This document shows positions 18,155 through 21,471 of a DNA stretch of 21,471 bases, one piece after another. Every line of letters begins with the position of its first letter. Position 1 is the stretch's first letter. Below the pieces are notes generated by a model that searched no databases, was not told where the DNA came from, and saw only the letters and a program-made list of their open reading frames with translations. Origin of the DNA: Elysia marginata (Eukaryota; Mollusca; Gastropoda; Plakobranchidae); NCBI GenBank assembly GCA_019649035.1, contig BMAT01002812.1:513568-535038 (forward strand), read 5' to 3'. The position numbers and the translations under genes are program-made.

Positions 18155-21100
18155 CTGTGGAGAAAAGGGTTACACGTGCGATTGAATATTAATAATTTGG
18201 TTATGAAAATTTTATTTTGGTTTGTAATATGAGCAGTTAAACATTTCTTCTCATTTTGCATCATGCACAAGAAAAAGTATAAAAAAATTGAGCAAAGCTT
18301 TAAGACTGTGGTAAGCCTCTAAGGGTGACTTTGCTTGTTATCAGGCAATTGCCCAAAGTAAAAGTAAGATGCCTAGGACATTGTAAACTAGGATTGAAAG
18401 CCACTTTTACTTCATCCAAAAGCACAAACACATTTTTTTATTGCCAAGCACAGTCGCCCCAGGGGCAAAATCACCCCATTTAAACTGAGGGTATTTACAT
18501 TATTACAAAGTCATGATATTAGACACTTTCTCATAAGTATGGCTGATTTAGAGTTAACAAGGATAAATAACGCCCAAGTCAATATTTTGACATATTGATG
18601 CTGACTTGCTTAAAGTTGGATATTCTTATAGTTTTTTTTTAGTGTTTGTTTTAGCAGCTCTATTTCAAAAGTAGCACGAGTGACTTATGCCTGATTTTCT
18701 CTGGAAGTGGTTGCCCTTGTGAGGAGTCAAACTTTTCTTAACCTGTACACACCTCTTGTCCTAGTTCTGCTAGAAAGTGTTTTCCAATGGTGTGGATGAG
18801 GGAATCAAAGGTTATGTCTGGTTCCTGATCAGCCAAATTCATCACAGATGATGGAAAACTTCTGGTGGCTTTGCTGCTTGCTCCTTGCTGAAGCAGAAAA
18901 TATTATTTAAAAATTTTAGGAAAACATTGCCAAAAACTCAAGAATATGTTGTGTGGAAAAACAATTATTCCTTATCATAAAACAACTGATTCCATGAAAA
19001 AGCTTAGTTAAGAACAAAATAAGATGCAAGGGAAAAACTAGACTTTGATGAAAATCAAAGAAAGACAAACAAGATAAAGAAAAACTTCAGAATTCTTGCA
19101 CTGGAAATCTTAATTCAAATCTTACGAAAATGAACAAAAGTTAAAATTAAGAGTTTTCAAATTATAAACACAATATAAGCTATGTTTTACTTGGACAATG
19201 TTCTGCTCAATCGCTAGTATTATTCCTTCCCTCCCTTGCATAGAAGCATTTAAATAGGCTAAGTGAAAAAAAAAACTCGGTGGAGAAAAGAAGGAACAAT
19301 TAGACTATATTCTTTGGTTTTGGAGAAATGTACTAAATGAAAATCAAACGACATGTCTGACGCATAGCACAGGCTATATGGGGGTCAAGCTGAGCCCAGG
19401 CTGTGCACACACAGCGGGGGCTCAGACAGATACAGAGCTACACTAGGACAGGCCTTAGTCATTCTTCAGGGTACTAACCAAAAACATCAATTTAAGAGGA
19501 CAATTGAATTCAAAGGAAGCCCTAGTGTGCATATGTCCCCTTGGAGTTGGAGACACACACACATAAAAAAAATTAAGTTACAGATTGACTTAACCCTATC
19601 AGAGCTTCAAAGGTACAAAAGTACCCCAGTAGGTCATTTTCTAAATATTCTTAAATACAAAGTTGGCGAGAAAATTCTGAAACTTTGCGTGACTGTTTGG
19701 CAAATAGTGGTGACATATACTGACCAGTGGTCACAGCGATTATTTTTGTGCAATTCGACGTGTTGCAGGGCACTTTTGTCTCCCCACATTTATTTAAAGA
19801 GGATCATAAGTATTCAAGTTACAAAAGTACCGGTACCCCACATGCATGGGTAGGAATACTTATGGCTTTTCTCTTATGTACTATGGGGTGAAAAAAGTAC
19901 CCATGACGCGCTGATATGATGTGAAAAAAAAAAATAATAGGTGGATACAGTTTAGTGACTTTACCTTAAGCAGAGTTGAATGTTTTTATGTTCACACTTT
20001 TTTTAGCAAAAGCACTGAGCTAGGCACCTTGAATTTTCTTTATAAATCAATACCAAATCTAGCGTTCAATAACATTCTGAAGACGAATCGTTCAATAACA
20101 TTCTGAAGAAGAAACATCTTGTCAGTAAAAAAAAAATTATTTACTCAAATTATTATGTTGAAGTACCATTGGTGAAGTAAGACATTTCTGTAAAAGTTCC
20201 TGGTTCACACTATGCAAAAGTGTGAAATGATGATAGCTTTGAAGTCGACCGAGTTTGGCAGCCGTACCAGAGACCTGAAAATGAGCCAAACAAGAACAAT
20301 AAAAAACAATGCCAAAATATTGACGTTTTATTTCCATTGATTACAAATGATTTCTTATCTGTATAAAATTAACCCAGAAGTCTTTTAAACTTTTTTTTCA
20401 AGGAAAAAAGCATAATAAATATCATTAAAATTTAAATGAGGGCAGTTTTGGGCAACAAACAAAAATCCCTTCAACTACTGTTATTTTTAAGAAAAATTGA
20501 GACAATTGTTTTTAATTTTAGAGAAAACAGAGCAACCAATATTGTTAAGAATTGTTATAAATGAACTAAGTTAAGAAAGACTACTGCATCCCTAGTTGTA
20601 CATTTAAATTTTAAATCTAAGCCCGAAAGTCATTAATAAAAAAAAAAAAAACTTTGTATCCCAGGCCTTGGGATACGAATTCGGAGATCATAAATCAACA
20701 TTGTTAAAGTTTCAACATGTTCTGTTAGGGCTATATGATGTCTTTATCAAAGCAGGCAATATATTCACAGTTTAATGAATTATTAAGACATGTTAAGGCA
20801 ACAGCACTGTAACTTTCTGTGTTTTTCTAAAAAATACTTTGTCCATTAACACAATTTAAGATTCACTATGTTTTCATTACAAAGTTCTTTTTTTTTAACC
20901 ATGATGAATAATATTAAAATAGATCCCACTTCATGCCCTGTTATAAAATCTAAAAACCATCTTAATTGCTTAATGGACTTAATGCTTCATTAAACTCATT
21001 TTTTTAAAATACTGGTAAAGTGGTATACTACAACAAAAGGTACGCTACTTTTCAGAGTAGAATGACAAAAGAAGTTGAACACAATTACTCACACAGCACA

Positions 21101-21368
21101 TAGCAAACTGCAATATTGTTGCGCTTAATTATAATAAATCTACAGCCATTTGCATTCTTTCCCTTGCATGATAAAATCTCATACCTTGTATAGTTTATTC
21201 AGCAAAATGTCATCGCGATCATTGACAGTAAGGTCAATGTCCCATCTGTTTGTAATAGCCTGGACAACCAGATTCAGGTTTTTCCGCCTGTCATAGTTCT
21301 CTCTTGACTTGAGGAAAGAAAGATTCAAGTTGCCCTCATCATGGTACACAGTTCCACCTCCACTTGAT
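17720..21368 (-). CDS. LIPT1: Mitochondrial lipoyltransferase 1 (lipoate-protein ligase family), C-terminal four exons
   Basis: Joining 21368-21185, 20274-20167, 18887-18753 and 18154-17720 on the - strand gives 862 nt: one base, 286 codons and a stop, with no frame break and GT-AG at all junctions. LIPT1 transfers lipoyl groups onto E2 subunits of mitochondrial 2-oxoacid dehydrogenases. Diagnostic motifs: SSGGGTVYHDEGNLNLSF (substrate-binding glycine loop of the BPL/LplA/LipB fold), YKVSGTAAKLGR with the conserved lysine, YHHFTLL, SPMQGASSKAT (across a splice, matching the family's SPYQG segment), and TWDWRFGKSPDF of the C-terminal accessory domain. Known LIPT1 proteins are about 370 residues, so roughly 90 N-terminal residues, including any mitochondrial presequence, lie past the right edge. 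Resolved internal introns are all phase 0. It converges on the zinc-finger gene. A plain lipoate ligase is the alternative, but GTAxK and YHHxTLL favour LIPT1. Confidence 0.92.
18155..18752 (-). other. LIPT1 intron (phase 0), last
   Basis: A 598-bp GT-AG intron, AT-rich, with no other feature seen. Confidence 0.85.
18753..18887 (-). CDS. LIPT1: LIPT1 exon, end of the catalytic domain
   Basis: Acceptor TTTTCTGCTTCAG (exon begins 18887), donor GACAAGAG|GTGTGT. It is 135 nt, 45 codons, phase 0 at both ends, from QGASSKATRSFPSSVMNL to FLAELGQE. The junction with the previous exon recreates the SPxQG...ATxSxPS segment of LIPT1, which confirms both splice sites. There is no ATG-initiated long ORF here, so it is easily overlooked. 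Confidence 0.88.
19390..19425. repeat. GC-rich 36-nt hairpin in a LIPT1 intron
   Basis: CTGAGCCC / GGGCTCAG (8 bp) encloses a 2x2 mismatch (AG/GG), GCTGTG / CACAGC (6 bp) and a CACA tetraloop. It sits in a locally GC-rich patch of an otherwise AT-rich intron. It is shorter than a typical pre-miRNA, so no RNA-gene call is made. Confidence 0.8.
19590..19917. mobile_element. piggyBac-like MITE in a LIPT1 intron
   Basis: TTAA (19590-19593) is followed by CCCTATCAGAGC, the TTAA-CCCT arrangement of piggyBac ends. The reverse complement of the right end reads ATATCAGCGCGTCATGGGTA and aligns with the left CTATCAGAGCTTCAAAGGTA over about 38 bp with mismatches. The right-hand AGGG-TTAA is not preserved, so that boundary is approximate. 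No transposase is encoded; the 108-codon frame through it is unrecognised. Confidence 0.5.
19805..19864. repeat. 11-bp perfect inverted repeat with nested palindromes
   Basis: CATAAGTATTC and GAATACTTATG flank a 38-nt loop that itself contains the palindrome GTACCGGTAC (19827-19836) and a CCC...ATGCAT...GGG fold. It lies inside the piggyBac-like element. Confidence 0.85.
20063..20109. repeat. 26-bp period perfect duplication
   Basis: A 21-bp block starting CGTTCAATAACATTC occurs at 20063-20083 and again at 20089-20109 with no mismatch, separated by 5 bp. Confidence 0.9.
20167..20274 (-). CDS. LIPT1: Exon with the GTAAK catalytic-lysine segment
   Basis: Acceptor GCTCATTTTCAG (exon begins 20274), donor CCAATG|GTACTT. 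It is 108 nt, 36 codons, phase 0 at both ends: VSGTAAKLGRLQSYHHFTLL onward to LTSPM. The Lys of GTAAK corresponds to the conserved lysine of lipoate ligases and lipoyltransferases. YHHxTLL is typical of LIPT1. Confidence 0.9.
20275..21184 (-). other. LIPT1 intron (phase 0), upstream
   Basis: A 910-bp GT-AG intron, AT-rich with homopolymer A/T runs. Nothing else was recognised. Confidence 0.82.
21185..21368 (-). CDS. LIPT1: Exon with the lipoate-binding RSSGGG loop
   Basis: Donor AAG|GTATGAG (intron starts at 21184). The best acceptor is TTGCTCAG with the exon starting at 21368, giving one base that completes a codon ending in A, then SSGGGTVYHDEG and on to LLNKLYK (61 codons). This implies an upstream exon ending in phase 2, probably completing the Arg that precedes SSGGG in this family. 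The frame is also open upstream without that splice through a Met at 21403-21401, but an in-frame TAG follows shortly upstream and the alternative residues (ENDYVSLLR) fit the family less well. The 5' boundary is therefore the least certain of the gene. Confidence 0.82.
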
Positions 21369-21471
21369 CTGAGCAATGATACATAATCATTTTCCAATGT
21401 CATAAAATCTATGCCATCCTATTCTTCAACTCTAACTTTTATGTCATTAAAAGGCATCCTCTACCCCCCCC

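Larger units (their letters stand above)
18888..20166 (-). other. LIPT1 intron (phase 0), transposon-bearing
   Basis: A 1279-bp GT-AG intron. It carries a GC-richer island (about 19350-19480) with a 36-nt hairpin, a piggyBac-like MITE (19590-19917), and a short tandem duplication at 20063-20109 near the upstream exon. Confidence 0.82.

Noticed and set aside
19390-19425. MicroRNA precursor
   Set aside because: At 36 nt the hairpin is too short for a canonical pre-miRNA and has no 22-nt arm.
19527-19853. 108-codon + strand frame in a LIPT1 intron
   Set aside because: It overlaps the piggyBac-like MITE and shows no transposase signature or known domain.
1-21471. CRISPR array, tRNA, rRNA, or bacterial or viral genes
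   Set aside because: No regularly spaced identical repeats, no tRNA A/B-box cloverleaf, no rRNA-like sequence and no intact long ORF of such origin were seen.

Overview
This window is animal nuclear DNA. It is AT-rich, has GT-AG introns, microsatellites and short non-autonomous transposons, and carries exons of two genes known from metazoans. The dispersed TAGGCCTA/ACATGTA-type motifs, the GA/GACA microsatellite and the protein sequences fit a marine invertebrate, perhaps a mollusc or other lophotrochozoan. That placement is a guess; 'metazoan invertebrate' is the secure part. I see no bacterial genes, operons, CRISPR array, rRNA or tRNA.

Two genes are supported, and they converge (tail to tail). 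On the + strand, four exons (6355-6452, 7303-7768, 8634-8798, 9335-9568) join in frame into the C-terminal 320 residues of a transcription factor of the ZNF704 / ZNF395 / SLC2A4RG (Drosophila Glut4EF, HDBP) family. The piece holds one C2H2 zinc finger followed by an acidic [12 protein letters not shown] box, a low-complexity middle, and a C-terminal C-clamp. Two of these exons (6355-6452 and 8634-8798) lie in frames with no long ATG-initiated ORF. The 5' coding exons were not found and are probably upstream of the window or unrecognised. On the - strand, four exons (21368-21185, 20274-20167, 18887-18753, 18154-17720) join into the C-terminal 286 residues of a mitochondrial lipoyltransferase (LIPT1). 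The N-terminal part lies beyond the right edge. The two stop codons are about 8.15 kb apart. That gap is AT-rich with no convincing gene and may hold a very long 3' UTR of the zinc-finger gene.

Layout: 1-380, CpG-rich promoter-like DNA; 380-4650, non-coding with two copies of a TA-flanked pogo-like MITE and a TC microsatellite; 4660-4861, candidate TATA promoter; 4862-6354, non-coding with a three-copy 60-bp tandem repeat; 6355-9568, zinc-finger gene exons and introns; 9569-17719, long AT-rich 3' region with a 428-bp TIR element and several palindromes or repeats; 17720-21368, LIPT1 exons and introns, one intron holding a GC-rich hairpin and a piggyBac-like MITE.

The genes have no evident functional partnership: one is a nuclear DNA-binding protein, the other a mitochondrial enzyme of protein lipoylation. 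I found no strong evidence of an undescribed system. The most checkable novelties are the non-coding elements: three TIR element families, the candidate internal promoter, and the intronic hairpin.
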